Positions 28,747 through 37,353 of a stretch of 64,000 nucleotides of DNA are shown here, in pieces. The stretch spans positions 845,899 through 909,898 of the forward strand of contig OY282448.1 in the NCBI GenBank assembly GCA_958296175.1, read 5' to 3'. Both the position numbers and the translations under genes were made by a program. The stretch is from an uncultured Chloroflexota bacterium. GTDB taxonomy: Bacteria > Chloroflexota > UBA11872. Positions within the stretch are counted from its first letter, which is position 1. Each line of letters starts with the position of its first letter. The notes beneath the pieces are model-generated. The model worked only from the letters and a program-made list of their open reading frames with translations, made no database searches and had not been told where the DNA came from.

Positions 28747-30042
28747 ATGGCCGCCGCCGCGGTGCGCTTCGTCCACCTGGCCGACGTGCACCTGGGGTTC
28801 CGCCAGTACGGGTTGGCCGAGCGCGCCGAGGACTTCGCCCGCGCGTTTGCCAGCGTCGTGGACTATTGCCTGCACACGGCGCCCGACTTCGTCGTTATCG
28901 CCGGCGACCTTTTCGACTCGAAGTCCATCGACCCGCAGACCTACGCCGCGGCCGACGCGCAGCTGGAGCGGCTGGCGCGCGCCGGCATTCCGACGGCGGC
29001 CAACGAGGGCAACCACGAGCGCTGGTTCCGCCGCGGCGACCGCTCCTGGCTGTGGCAGCTGAGCCGCCACGGACGGCTGCGCCTGCTGCGGCAGTTCGAC
29101 CCCTCCACGGGCGCGCTGCTGACGGACCCGTGGACCAGCGAGCGCGGCTACGGGGCCTACACCGACATAGGCGCGGCGCGGGTGTACGGCGTGGAATACC
29201 TGGGCGCGCGGCTTGGCGCGCACCTGCCCGAAATTTCTGCGGCGCTGGCCGCCGCGCCGCCGGGAGCGGCGCGCTGCACCGTGGGCGTGCTGCACACGGG
29301 CGTGGACGACGTCCTCGACCATGGCGGCGCCGGGGTCACGCTGCGCGACCTGGCCCCGCTGCGGGACGTGACCGACTATCTGGCGCTGGGCCACGTGCAT
29401 TACGCCTACCAGCTGCCCCACGCCGACTCCTGGGTCTTCAACCCCGGCGCGCTGGAAGCGCACAACCTGCTGGAGGGCCTCATGGTCGAACCCGCCGGCG
29501 GGCCGGGACGCGCGCGCGGGATTTACGACGTGCGGCTCACGCCAGGCGCCCCGGCCAGCATCGACGCGCGCTTGCGCGACGACGTGATCCAGCGCCGCCC
29601 GTTTCAGCGCCTGGACGTGAACGTGAGCGGGCTGACGGACGTCGAGCAGCTCTGCGCGGCCGTGGCGGAGGCCGCCGCGCGCGCCGAAGAACCCGACGGC
29701 CCGCCGCCGGTCGTGGAGCTGCGGCTGTCCGGCCGGCTGGGGTTCGAGCGCGTGCGGCTCGACACCGAGCGGCTGCAGCGCATCGTGGCCGACATCCGCG
29801 CCCCGCTGCACGTGCGGGTCACCGTGCGGCTGGGCGAAAGCGGCGGCCCCATCAGCGCCGCCGAACACGCCGCCTCCCTGCACAGCATCGAACGGGACGT
29901 CGTGCAGCGCCTGGTGCAGGCCTCGCCGCGCGCGGCCCAGGCTCAGGTCCTGACCGAGGCCGCCCTGCAGCTCAAAGCCGCCGCCGTCGAAGGCCGCCCG
30001 GCCGAGGACATGGCCGCCTATCTGGAACGGCGGCTGCGCTGA
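28747..30042 (+). CDS. sbcD: DNA repair exonuclease SbcD (Mre11-like)
   Basis: A 431-residue metallophosphoesterase. The motifs come in order: HLADVHLGF (I), VIAGDLFDSKS (II), NEGNHERWF (III), and LALGHVHYAY (C-terminal metal ligand). With SbcC it forms the Mre11-Rad50-type complex that opens DNA hairpins and trims blocked ends. sbcC begins 1 bp after its stop, which indicates translational coupling. Confidence 0.93.
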   Translation: MAAAAVRFVHLADVHLGFRQYGLAERAEDFARAFASVVDYCLHTAPDFVVIAGDLFDSKSIDPQTYAAADAQLERLARAGIPTAANEGNHERWFRRGDRSWLWQLSRHGRLRLLRQFDPSTGALLTDPWTSERGYGAYTDIGAARVYGVEYLGARLGAHLPEISAALAAAPPGAARCTVGVLHTGVDDVLDHGGAGVTLRDLAPLRDVTDYLALGHVHYAYQLPHADSWVFNPGALEAHNLLEGLMVEPAGGPGRARGIYDVRLTPGAPASIDARLRDDVIQRRPFQRLDVNVSGLTDVEQLCAAVAEAAARAEEPDGPPPVVELRLSGRLGFERVRLDTERLQRIVADIRAPLHVRVTVRLGESGGPISAAEHAASLHSIERDVVQRLVQASPRAAQAQVLTEAALQLKAAAVEGRPAEDMAAYLERRLR

Positions 30043-30043
30043 C

Positions 30044-32938
30044 GTGCTGATCCACCGCGTCGAGCTGGACAACGTCAAAAGCTTCGAACACGCCGTGATC
30101 CACTTCCAGCCAGGAGTCACGGCCATCGTGGGACCCAACGGCGCGGGCAAGTCCACCATTCTGGAAGCCGTGGGCTACGCGCTCTTCGGCGCCATGCCCC
30201 ACCGGCCGCAAGTGCGCTTCATGCGCCACGGCGCGTCGGCGGCCGTGGTCAAGGTGACCTTCACGTCCCCCCGCGACGACCGGGTCTACCGGGTGGAACG
30301 CACCATGCGGCGCACGCGCTCGCGCGCCAGCGGCGCCCTGGCGGACAGCGCCGCCACCACGGTCTCGCTGGTCGACGATGCGCTGGGCCGCGCCATCGAT
30401 CAGCCCGCCGCGGAGCTGGAGGACTGGCTGGCCGCCCAACTGGGCGTCGAAGGCCTCACCAGCCCCGCCGACCTGTTCGAGCACGTGGTGGGCGTGCCCC
30501 AGGGGCGCCTGACCGCCGACTTTCTGGATGCGCCCGGCATGCGCAAGGCGCGGTTCGACCCCGTGCTGCGCACGACCGAGTTTCAGCAGGCCGTGGAGCG
30601 CCTGCGGCCGCTGGTGCGGCACTTCGACGACCAGCGGCGGGAGGTCGAAACCCGCGCCGCGCATCTGGAAGGCCGCCTGGCGGCCGCGCCCGAGATTCGG
30701 CGGCGGCTCGACCAGGCGCGCGCGGCGCTGGCCGCCGCGCGCGCCGCCGAAGACCAGGCGCGCCAGAACCTGGCGGCGGCCAACGACGCGCTGGCCGCCC
30801 ACGAGGCGCGCCGCGCCGCCCGCGAGGCTTCCGAACGCGCCTGGGCGGCCGCGGCCGAGCGGCGCCAGCACGCGCTGGCGCGCCGCCGCCGCGCCGCCGC
30901 CGCCGTGGACGACGCCCACGCCGCCGCGCTGGTGGTGGCCAACACGCGCCAGGCGCACCTGGACTTCGAGACCGCGCGCCAGCGCGCCGCCGACCTGGCC
31001 GCCGCCGACCGGCGGGCGCAGGAGCTGCAGCAGCTGCGGGAGCGTCTGCACGCGCGCCGCCTGCGCGCGGTCGACGAGCTGGACGAAACGCGCGGCGAAG
31101 TCGGCCCACACCCCGAGGGCCCGCCCCCCGACGGCCCACACCCCGGCGGCCCGGCCGCCGCCGCCTCGGCCGCCGATCTGGACGCCAGCTTTCTTGTGCT
31201 GCGCCGCAGCTTTCGGCAGGCGCAGGCCAACGCCATCGCCCGCACGTCGGAAGCGCGCAGCACACTGGCGCAGGCCCGCGAGGACGCCCGCACGCTGCGC
31301 GCCGCGGCCCAGGAGCGGGTCGACCAGGCGGAGCGCGCCCACGCCGCCGCCGCGGCGCGGCTGGCCGCGCTTGCCCAGCACGCCCTCCTGGCCGCGCAGC
31401 TGGAACCGCGCCTGGCCCAGCGGGACGCCTTGCGCCAGGAACGGGCGGAGGTGCGCGCGTTTCTGGACGCCGACCGCCACGCACAGCGCATGCTCCAAGA
31501 CACGGGCGCCTGCCCCTTCTTCGCCAGCGCGTGCCTGAACCTGGCGCAGGCCGTGGCCGTCGGGGACGTGTTCCAGCGGCGGGCCGTGGAACGCGAGGAA
31601 CGCCTGGCGGCCATCCAGACGGCCATAGCCGACGCCGGGCGGGCGGTTGCCGAGGCGCAGGCCGCCGACGCCGAGGCGCGCACCGCCGCCGTGGTGAGCG
31701 CCAGGCGGAACGATATTCAGACCCAGATGCAGACCGGCCGCGCCGCCGTTGCGCTGACGACCGCGCTGACCAACGCGCTGGAGGCCGAAGACGCGCCGGC
31801 GCTGGAGGCGCTGCACGCGGCCGCCGCCCAGGCTGCCGACCAGACCGCCGCCCCGGCCGGCGTACACGCCGAAGTTCGCGCCGCCGCCGGGCGCATCGCC
31901 GGGCGCGCCGCCCAGGCGCTGCGCCGTCTGCGCGCGCCGGCGGACGCGCAAACCACCCGCACGGGCGCCAGGCTGCTGGCCGCGGCCCGCCGCCGCGCCG
32001 CCCAGGCTGCCGCCGAGGTCGACCGCGCCGCCGCGCAGCTCCGCGCGCTGCACGGCGACCTGTCGGCGCTGGCCCAGGCGCGCGCGGTGCTGGAGTCGAA
32101 CGGCGCCGCGCACGCGCGGTTTCTCAAGCACGAAGTCGTGGCCGGGCGCCTGGACGCCTGCGCCGGCGAACTCGACCAGGCGCGCCGCGCCGCGGACGAC
32201 GCGCAGGCCGCGCAGCACGCCGCCGCGGCGGAGCTGGAGACCGCGCGGCGGCAGTTCGACGCGGCCGCCCTGCTCGCCGCCCGCCGCACGCGCGACGACC
32301 TGCTGCGGCGCGGCAGCCAGCTGCGCGAGCGCGCCCAGCGCCTGGCCGAGGACGCCGCCAGGCTCGACCGCGACCGCGCCGCCCTCCGCCAGGCGCGCGC
32401 CGACCTGGAGACCTGCCGCGCCGACCACGCGCGCTTGACGCGGCTGGCGGACGCCGCAGAGTTCATCCGCACCGTGCTGCGCCAGGCCGGCCCCATCGTC
32501 ACCGAAGCCCTGCTGGCCGGCATCTCCGACACCGCCGACGAAATCTACGGCGACATCATGGGCGCGCCCGGCGGCCAGCTGCGCTGGGCCGCCGACTACG
32601 AAATCGTGCTCAGCCGCGGCAGCGTCACCCGCAGCTTCCCGCAGCTCTCCGGCGGCGAGCAGATGGCCGCCGCGCTGGCCGTGCGCCTGGCCCTGCTGCG
32701 CGGCCTGCTGGACGTGGACCTGGCGTTCTTCGACGAGCCGACCCAGCACCTGGACGCCGAGCGGCGCGAAAACCTGGCGCGCCAAATCCTGGCCGTGCGC
32801 GGCTTCCGCCAGCTGATCGTCATCTCCCACGACGACGCCTTCGAGCGCCACGTCGACCACGTAATCCGCGTCTCGAACGTTGGGCAGACCAGTAGAGTCG
32901 AGAACGTCTTAGGATCACGCAAAGCTCTTGCGAACTGA
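30044..32938 (+). CDS. sbcC: DNA repair ATPase SbcC (Rad50-like)
   Basis: A 964-residue SMC-like ATPase. Walker A (VGPNGAGKSTILEAVG) lies near residue 30. Two long coiled coils follow, then the signature LSGGEQMAAALA and Walker B LAFFDEPTQHLDAERR near the C-terminus. At the middle, where Rad50 has its CxxC zinc hook, it reads C-P-F-F-A-S-A-C (Cys490 and Cys497, C-x6-C). The first coil is interrupted near residue 350-370 by a Pro/Gly-rich segment. It starts with GTG 1 bp after sbcD. Confidence 0.92.
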   Translation: MLIHRVELDNVKSFEHAVIHFQPGVTAIVGPNGAGKSTILEAVGYALFGAMPHRPQVRFMRHGASAAVVKVTFTSPRDDRVYRVERTMRRTRSRASGALADSAATTVSLVDDALGRAIDQPAAELEDWLAAQLGVEGLTSPADLFEHVVGVPQGRLTADFLDAPGMRKARFDPVLRTTEFQQAVERLRPLVRHFDDQRREVETRAAHLEGRLAAAPEIRRRLDQARAALAAARAAEDQARQNLAAANDALAAHEARRAAREASERAWAAAAERRQHALARRRRAAAAVDDAHAAALVVANTRQAHLDFETARQRAADLAAADRRAQELQQLRERLHARRLRAVDELDETRGEVGPHPEGPPPDGPHPGGPAAAASAADLDASFLVLRRSFRQAQANAIARTSEARSTLAQAREDARTLRAAAQERVDQAERAHAAAAARLAALAQHALLAAQLEPRLAQRDALRQERAEVRAFLDADRHAQRMLQDTGACPFFASACLNLAQAVAVGDVFQRRAVEREERLAAIQTAIADAGRAVAEAQAADAEARTAAVVSARRNDIQTQMQTGRAAVALTTALTNALEAEDAPALEALHAAAAQAADQTAAPAGVHAEVRAAAGRIAGRAAQALRRLRAPADAQTTRTGARLLAAARRRAAQAAAEVDRAAAQLRALHGDLSALAQARAVLESNGAAHARFLKHEVVAGRLDACAGELDQARRAADDAQAAQHAAAAELETARRQFDAAALLAARRTRDDLLRRGSQLRERAQRLAEDAARLDRDRAALRQARADLETCRADHARLTRLADAAEFIRTVLRQAGPIVTEALLAGISDTADEIYGDIMGAPGGQLRWAADYEIVLSRGSVTRSFPQLSGGEQMAAALAVRLALLRGLLDVDLAFFDEPTQHLDAERRENLARQILAVRGFRQLIVISHDDAFERHVDHVIRVSNVGQTSRVENVLGSRKALAN

Positions 32939-32958
32939 GGTGTAACGAGCAACAACCC

Positions 32959-33291
32959 TCAAGGGCCGGTGCGATTGAGTGCTGGCAGTCTGGCTTCGGT
33001 GAACATGTGTTTGGAAAGCAAGGATTGCTCAGTCTGATACAAACATTCAGGTGGGATGACCCGATAATAAAACCATGAAGATCTGCCGTCAGATGTAGGC
33101 TGTATCATCCTTCTATTTGCCAGATGCTGCTCCATACGCCTGCGCAGATTATTTGTCATACCCACATATAATACAATATCGTGCATTGAAGCTAGAAGGT
33201 AGCATCCCGGACTATCTGGGGCGTGAAAAGCGAAACCAAGAGTAAAAGCTACTTTAGTACGCATTGCCGCATCTAAAGCAGCAACGTTCAC
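32959..33291 (-). CDS. GIY-YIG nuclease domain protein
   Basis: A 110-residue protein. PGCYLLASMHDIVLYVGMTN followed by NLRRRMEQHL is a GIY-YIG nuclease core: the GIY element is degenerate (GCY), VLYVGMT matches YIG, and the conserved arginine is in RRRMEQH. GTG at 33291 overlaps the stop of the DGQHR gene (GTGA), so translation is probably coupled; the frame extends upstream inside that gene but without domain similarity. The pair is much lower in GC than the flanks, a sign of transfer. A single-domain nuclease needs a partner for DNA targeting, possibly the DGQHR protein. Confidence 0.75.
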   Translation of the reverse strand: MNVAALDAAMRTKVAFTLGFAFHAPDSPGCYLLASMHDIVLYVGMTNNLRRRMEQHLANRRMIQPTSDGRSSWFYYRVIPPECLYQTEQSLLSKHMFTEARLPALNRTGP

Positions 33292-34424
33292 CCTGAACCA
33301 TCCGACGACTCTGAGCGATTCAAGGCATGCAGGAACTCCTCGGCAATGATGCGCGCGCCTGCACGGTTCAGAGAGGTAGCACCACCTCCAGGAAACCACC
33401 ATTCGCTGTGTGCAATCTCGTGAAAATCCTCCATCTCGCCCAAAGCACCCCTGATAGTTTCGGCCATCGTCTCTTCGGTGAAATTGGCAGCGCGCGCATA
33501 CAAAGAAGTAAATACCAATTTTGAGATCAGCGCGAAAAAGAACAAACCATTACTTTTGAACACGATCGACGTGTCACGACCCTCATCGCCCACGAGAAGG
33601 CTATCGATAGCGCGGAAGTAGTTAAGCACAATCTGATTGCGCTTATCCGGGCTTGACTCCCTAAGCATAATCGGGTTAACCCCAGTAAAGATATTATCCT
33701 TGAATATCGTTACAAGTCCGGCTTGTCTGATCTTGCCCCGACTGCTGCTAGGATCATTTGCCATGTGGATGCGTCCACGCAGCGGAGAAGCATGATTCTC
33801 ATTGAGAAATTCAACCAGCCGTAGAGCCTGCGCTTCGGTCCCGCGCGTCACACGGTTGTCAAGCCAAGAAGGTAGATAGGGAAGGTCTTCTACACCGTGC
33901 ATGTCGGTGAACCTAGTGGTAATTTGTTGTTCAAGTGCTCTATCCACGGGTCGCTGCGTGGTGTTGACGATGTAGAAGTGATACATCTGGTGAGTTTCGT
34001 CAAGTGACGTCGCGATAGTCGCTGGCAGTCTGAAATCAAGCAACCCCGGCTCGCTTTTTGCCGAATCTAGCAACCCCGCAATTCGATGTTGGCCGTCCAC
34101 AACACTAAATGGGCACACCTCATCGGTATTGAAGGACAGCCTATTTGCTTTGGAGTCAAAGGTGATCTTCTTGTCCGTGGCAAGAAAAATCGTCGTCGGC
34201 AAATTCGCGTACCCTTCCCGATACCCGTCGGTGAGATGCCTCGACAGCCTTCTCGCCCTAGGCAGATTCAATATTCGTTGATAACCACCACGTTGGGGCT
34301 CGAGACGGTCTACGTCAAAAAAGCCTTGAATCATCAAGTCTTCTGGTGTGACGTAAGTCAAGTAGAGCTTTAGGTGTCCCTGTTGGACTTCAACCGCTGG
34401 TCGATCGATAATCGGCACTTTCAT
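33288..34424 (-). CDS. DGQHR domain protein (DndB-like)
   Basis: A 378-residue protein with FSVVDGQHRIAGL near residues 106-118, the DGQHR motif of DndB/DptB and related ParB-like proteins. A ParB-like segment LNLPRARRLSRHL precedes it, and the C-terminal half is helical. DndB regulates phosphorothioate DNA modification; many DGQHR proteins occur in other defence loci. No dndCDE genes are here. ATG at 34424 directly follows a GGAGA ribosome site; the open frame extends upstream without similarity. It is low in GC and coupled to the GIY-YIG gene. Confidence 0.8.
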   Translation of the reverse strand: MKVPIIDRPAVEVQQGHLKLYLTYVTPEDLMIQGFFDVDRLEPQRGGYQRILNLPRARRLSRHLTDGYREGYANLPTTIFLATDKKITFDSKANRLSFNTDEVCPFSVVDGQHRIAGLLDSAKSEPGLLDFRLPATIATSLDETHQMYHFYIVNTTQRPVDRALEQQITTRFTDMHGVEDLPYLPSWLDNRVTRGTEAQALRLVEFLNENHASPLRGRIHMANDPSSSRGKIRQAGLVTIFKDNIFTGVNPIMLRESSPDKRNQIVLNYFRAIDSLLVGDEGRDTSIVFKSNGLFFFALISKLVFTSLYARAANFTEETMAETIRGALGEMEDFHEIAHSEWWFPGGGATSLNRAGARIIAEEFLHALNRSESSDGSG

Positions 34425-34573
34425 TTCTCCTGTGAGCTGGGAGTGGTCACGTACACCACCGCAGAGGCCACCTATGTATACTAGCACAGCCTCTGAGGGG
34501 TAGAATGCCGGACGGGAATCTGTCTGGGTCAAGCGTAGCACAACGTTGAACAGGTGTAGCGAGGTGGTCTGAA

Positions 34574-35902
34574 GTGCTTCCGGAGTCCATGACGGTCGAA
34601 GAGGCCATCTTTACGCGCCGCACCTGCCGGCGGTTCCGCAAGGACCCTGTGCCGGACGACGTGGTGCAGAAGATCATCGACGCGGCGCGCTACGCCCCCA
34701 GCTCCTGCAACCTGCAGCTCTGGGACTTCGTGCGTGTGGAGGACGAGGCCGCCAAGGCGCGCGTGGCCGAGGAAACGCGCTACATCCAGCTGGCGCCGGT
34801 GTCCATCTTCGTGGCCTACGGCAACAACTACACGCGCGAAAACTATGCCTGGGTGCAAAGCGCCGCCGCCGCCATTCAGAACATGATGCTGATGGCGCAC
34901 AGCCTGGGCGTGGCCAGCTGCTGGGTGGACACCCTGGGCGACGTGGAGCGCCTACGCCGCATCCTGGAGCTGCCGAGCGAGCGTGAAATCCTGGCCCTGG
35001 TGTTGTTCGGCTATCCCGAACTGGTGCCCAAAGCGCCGCGCCGCCGCGACATCGACATCCTGCTGCACTACGACCGCTACAAAGGCCGTCTGAACTGGCC
35101 CAGCAGCGACGACCCCGACGAGTGGTCCTTGGAACAGATTCGCGATTTCCAGATGGCCAAAATCCGCAACGGCGCGCGCTACAACAAACCGGTGCCGTCC
35201 GAGCGCGATGCGGTGCTGGCGGCGCTGCGGCAGTTCGTGCGCGTGGACGAGGCCCGCTGGCTGGACGTGCTGCCGCTCACCGGCCTGTACACCGAGGAAA
35301 TTGCCAAGGCTTACCCGCGCGCCCGCCTCACGTTCGCCGAAATGACCGACCAGGTGTTCGAGTTCGTGCACGACCGCGCGCCCCGCCCCCTGCGGCACGA
35401 GCGCTATCCGGAGGCGTTTTACGGCGGGGACGGCGGCTTCGACGTCATGTCGCTGATCTTTCGGCTGGAAGGCTTCCCGCGCGGCGAGCGGCGGCGCATG
35501 CTGTCCGCCATGCGCGAACGGATTCAGGACGACGGGCAGCTCTTTCTGGCCTTCGTCAACCGGCGCTCTTACCACCGCCCGCTGCGCTGGCTGCGCGGCC
35601 GCGTCGGCCATGCCGGCGTCGAATACGCCCTGGCCCCCGACCCCAGCCTGGGCCCCTTCAAGGCCGTTACCCCGGCCGAAGTGCGCCAGGACCTGCGCGC
35701 CGCCGGCTGGCGCGTGCGCGCCAGCCGCCACTTCTTTGCGGTGCCCCCGGCCGACGAGATCGAGTTCCGCGCCGGCCGCAAAGGCGGCAAGGTCAAGATG
35801 GCCGGCCAAACCCTCACCCGCGTCAGCCAGATGCTCCGCCCCCTGGACGGCGCGCTCGGTCCTCTGGCCCGCATCCACGCTTGGGACGTCATCCCCGCCT
35901 GA
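34574..35902 (+). CDS. Nitroreductase fused to a methyltransferase-like domain
   Basis: A 442-residue protein. Residues 1-185 are a nitroreductase: AIFTRRTCRRFRKDPVP (FMN phosphate site), ARYAPSSCNLQLWDF, and GVASCWVDTLGDVERLRRIL. The region from 200 to 442 looks like a degenerate class I SAM-dependent methyltransferase: FDVMSLIFRLEGFPRGERRRML and RIQDDGQLFLAFVNR resemble post-motif strands, but no glycine-rich motif I is visible. The fusion is unusual; function is unknown, perhaps a flavin-dependent reduction coupled to substrate binding by the C-domain. GTG at 34574 has GAGGTGG upstream; ATG at 34589 is the alternative. Confidence 0.75.
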   Translation: MLPESMTVEEAIFTRRTCRRFRKDPVPDDVVQKIIDAARYAPSSCNLQLWDFVRVEDEAAKARVAEETRYIQLAPVSIFVAYGNNYTRENYAWVQSAAAAIQNMMLMAHSLGVASCWVDTLGDVERLRRILELPSEREILALVLFGYPELVPKAPRRRDIDILLHYDRYKGRLNWPSSDDPDEWSLEQIRDFQMAKIRNGARYNKPVPSERDAVLAALRQFVRVDEARWLDVLPLTGLYTEEIAKAYPRARLTFAEMTDQVFEFVHDRAPRPLRHERYPEAFYGGDGGFDVMSLIFRLEGFPRGERRRMLSAMRERIQDDGQLFLAFVNRRSYHRPLRWLRGRVGHAGVEYALAPDPSLGPFKAVTPAEVRQDLRAAGWRVRASRHFFAVPPADEIEFRAGRKGGKVKMAGQTLTRVSQMLRPLDGALGPLARIHAWDVIPA

Positions 35903-36040
35903 CCCGAGGGGGCGCGGGGGTAACGCCCGCTCGGCCAGGGCTGCCATCCCCCGCCGCTCCCCGCGGCGGTGAAGACGATGGCAAGGCCCGTGCGGCGGGG
36001 GCGGCCATATACTTGGGAAGTCGGCTGGGAGGGATCGAAC

Positions 36041-36454
36041 GTGAACATCACGCAGGCGACGACGCGGCGGGCGGCGCAGCGGGCGCCGATGCAGGCCTTG
36101 ACGCTGGTGGAGCGTCTGGTCAAGCGCCCGCTGTTCGGCTGCCAGATGTGCGGCCACTGCATCCTGCAGGACACCGCGTTCATCTGCCCCATGAGCTGCC
36201 CGAAGGGTCTGCGCGACGGGCCGTGCGGCGGCACCGACGTTTACGGCATGTGCGAAACCGACGCGGCCATGCCGTGCGTGTGGCTGCGCATTTACGAGCG
36301 CGCCGAGCGCATGGGCCGCATGGACCGGCTGATGAAGCTGCAAGACGACCTGGACTGGCGGGGCGAGGGGTCCTCGTCGTGGCTCAAGCTGATCAAGCGC
36401 GCGGTTGGCCGCGACGGGCGGCTCTCCGAGACGGAGCGCGCCGCGGGGAGCTGA
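36041..36454 (+). CDS. Methylenetetrahydrofolate reductase C-terminal domain protein (MetV-like)
   Basis: A 137-residue cysteine-rich protein. CQMCGHCILQDTAFICPMSC then LRDGPCGGT and YGMCE match the stand-alone MTHFR_C domain (MetV), a metal-binding partner of methylenetetrahydrofolate reductase in acetogens and other lineages. No metF lies beside it, so its catalytic partner is elsewhere or replaced. GTG at 36041 has a GGGAGG ribosome site 8 bases upstream, and TATACT at 36008-36013 is a likely -10 box. It converges with the DedA gene. Confidence 0.8.
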   Translation: MNITQATTRRAAQRAPMQALTLVERLVKRPLFGCQMCGHCILQDTAFICPMSCPKGLRDGPCGGTDVYGMCETDAAMPCVWLRIYERAERMGRMDRLMKLQDDLDWRGEGSSSWLKLIKRAVGRDGRLSETERAAGS

Positions 36455-36457
36455 GGG

Positions 36458-37189
36458 TCAGGCCGCGCCGCCGGCGCGCCCGCGCCGCGCCAGCCGCCGC
36501 GCCAGGCGGCGCAGCTGGGCGCCGCGCCCGCCCAGCGCTCTCCGCGCCGGCGCCAGCCGCCGCGCCAGGCGGCGGCGCAGCCGATAACCCACGGCGCCGG
36601 CGGCCAGGCCAACCACCACCAGCACGATCGCAATCCGCACGCGCGGGTCCGCGCCTATGGCGGTGGTCACGCGTTCGTACTGCTCGCCCAGCGCCCAGCC
36701 CAGGGCCATGTAGATGAGCGACCAGATCAGCGCCGACAGGGCGGCGGACACGAAGAACTTCCAGAAACTGGCGCGCGCCGCGCCGGCCACCACGGTTATG
36801 ACGATGCGGAACCCCGGGATGAGCCGCCCGAACACCACCGCCGGCACTTCGTAGCGATGGATCCAGCGTTCCGCGCGCGCGCGGCGGCTGGGCGTGATGT
36901 GCAGCACGCCGCCGTACCGGTCCAGCACGCGCGGCCCGATCAGCCGCGCCAGCCAGTAGAGCACCGAGGCCCCCAGCGTGGCCGCGACGACCACAATCAC
37001 TATCACCGCGGCCGGGTTGGCCGCGCCGCGGTAGACCTGCACGCCCATCAGGACGATGGCGGTGTCCGCCGGCACCGGGAAGGGAACGCCCGCTTCTTCC
37101 ACGCCCACGTAGAGCGCCAGCGCCAGGTATTGGTTCGCTTCCAGGAACTCGAACAGGAACGCGCGCGCGCTCGCGAGCCAGTCGCCCAT
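36458..37189 (-). CDS. DedA family membrane protein
   Basis: A 243-residue membrane protein. VGVEEAGVPFPVPADTAIVLMG, LARLIGPRVLDRYG and VPAVVFGRLIPGFRIVITVVAG are the conserved DedA/VTT segments, with the F-[GR]-R-x(3)-G-x-R motif. The C-terminal tail is unusually rich in Arg and Ala. DedA proteins are flippases or carriers for lipid intermediates such as undecaprenyl phosphate. The next gene upstream on this strand is a GT2 glycosyltransferase at 37354, which would fit an envelope role. Confidence 0.9.
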   Translation of the reverse strand: MGDWLASARAFLFEFLEANQYLALALYVGVEEAGVPFPVPADTAIVLMGVQVYRGAANPAAVIVIVVVAATLGASVLYWLARLIGPRVLDRYGGVLHITPSRRARAERWIHRYEVPAVVFGRLIPGFRIVITVVAGAARASFWKFFVSAALSALIWSLIYMALGWALGEQYERVTTAIGADPRVRIAIVLVVVGLAAGAVGYRLRRRLARRLAPARRALGGRGAQLRRLARRLARRGRAGGAA

Positions 37190-37353
37190 GGGGGCTTAGA
37201 GGCGCCTGCGGCCAGGCGGCGGGCCGCTGCGCCGCTCGCCGCTCGCCGCTTGCCTGCTGCCGGCTCGGCGCGGCCGCGGGCGCTGGGCGCTGCGGGGGCG
37301 GGCCGCGCTGGTTCGGCGGGGGGCGGCGTGCAGGGTTGCGTGCATCGCGGGCG

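Noticed and set aside
29972..32860. 962-residue open frame opposite sbcC
   Set aside because: Mirror of the Ala/Arg-rich coiled coil of sbcC; no independent evidence.
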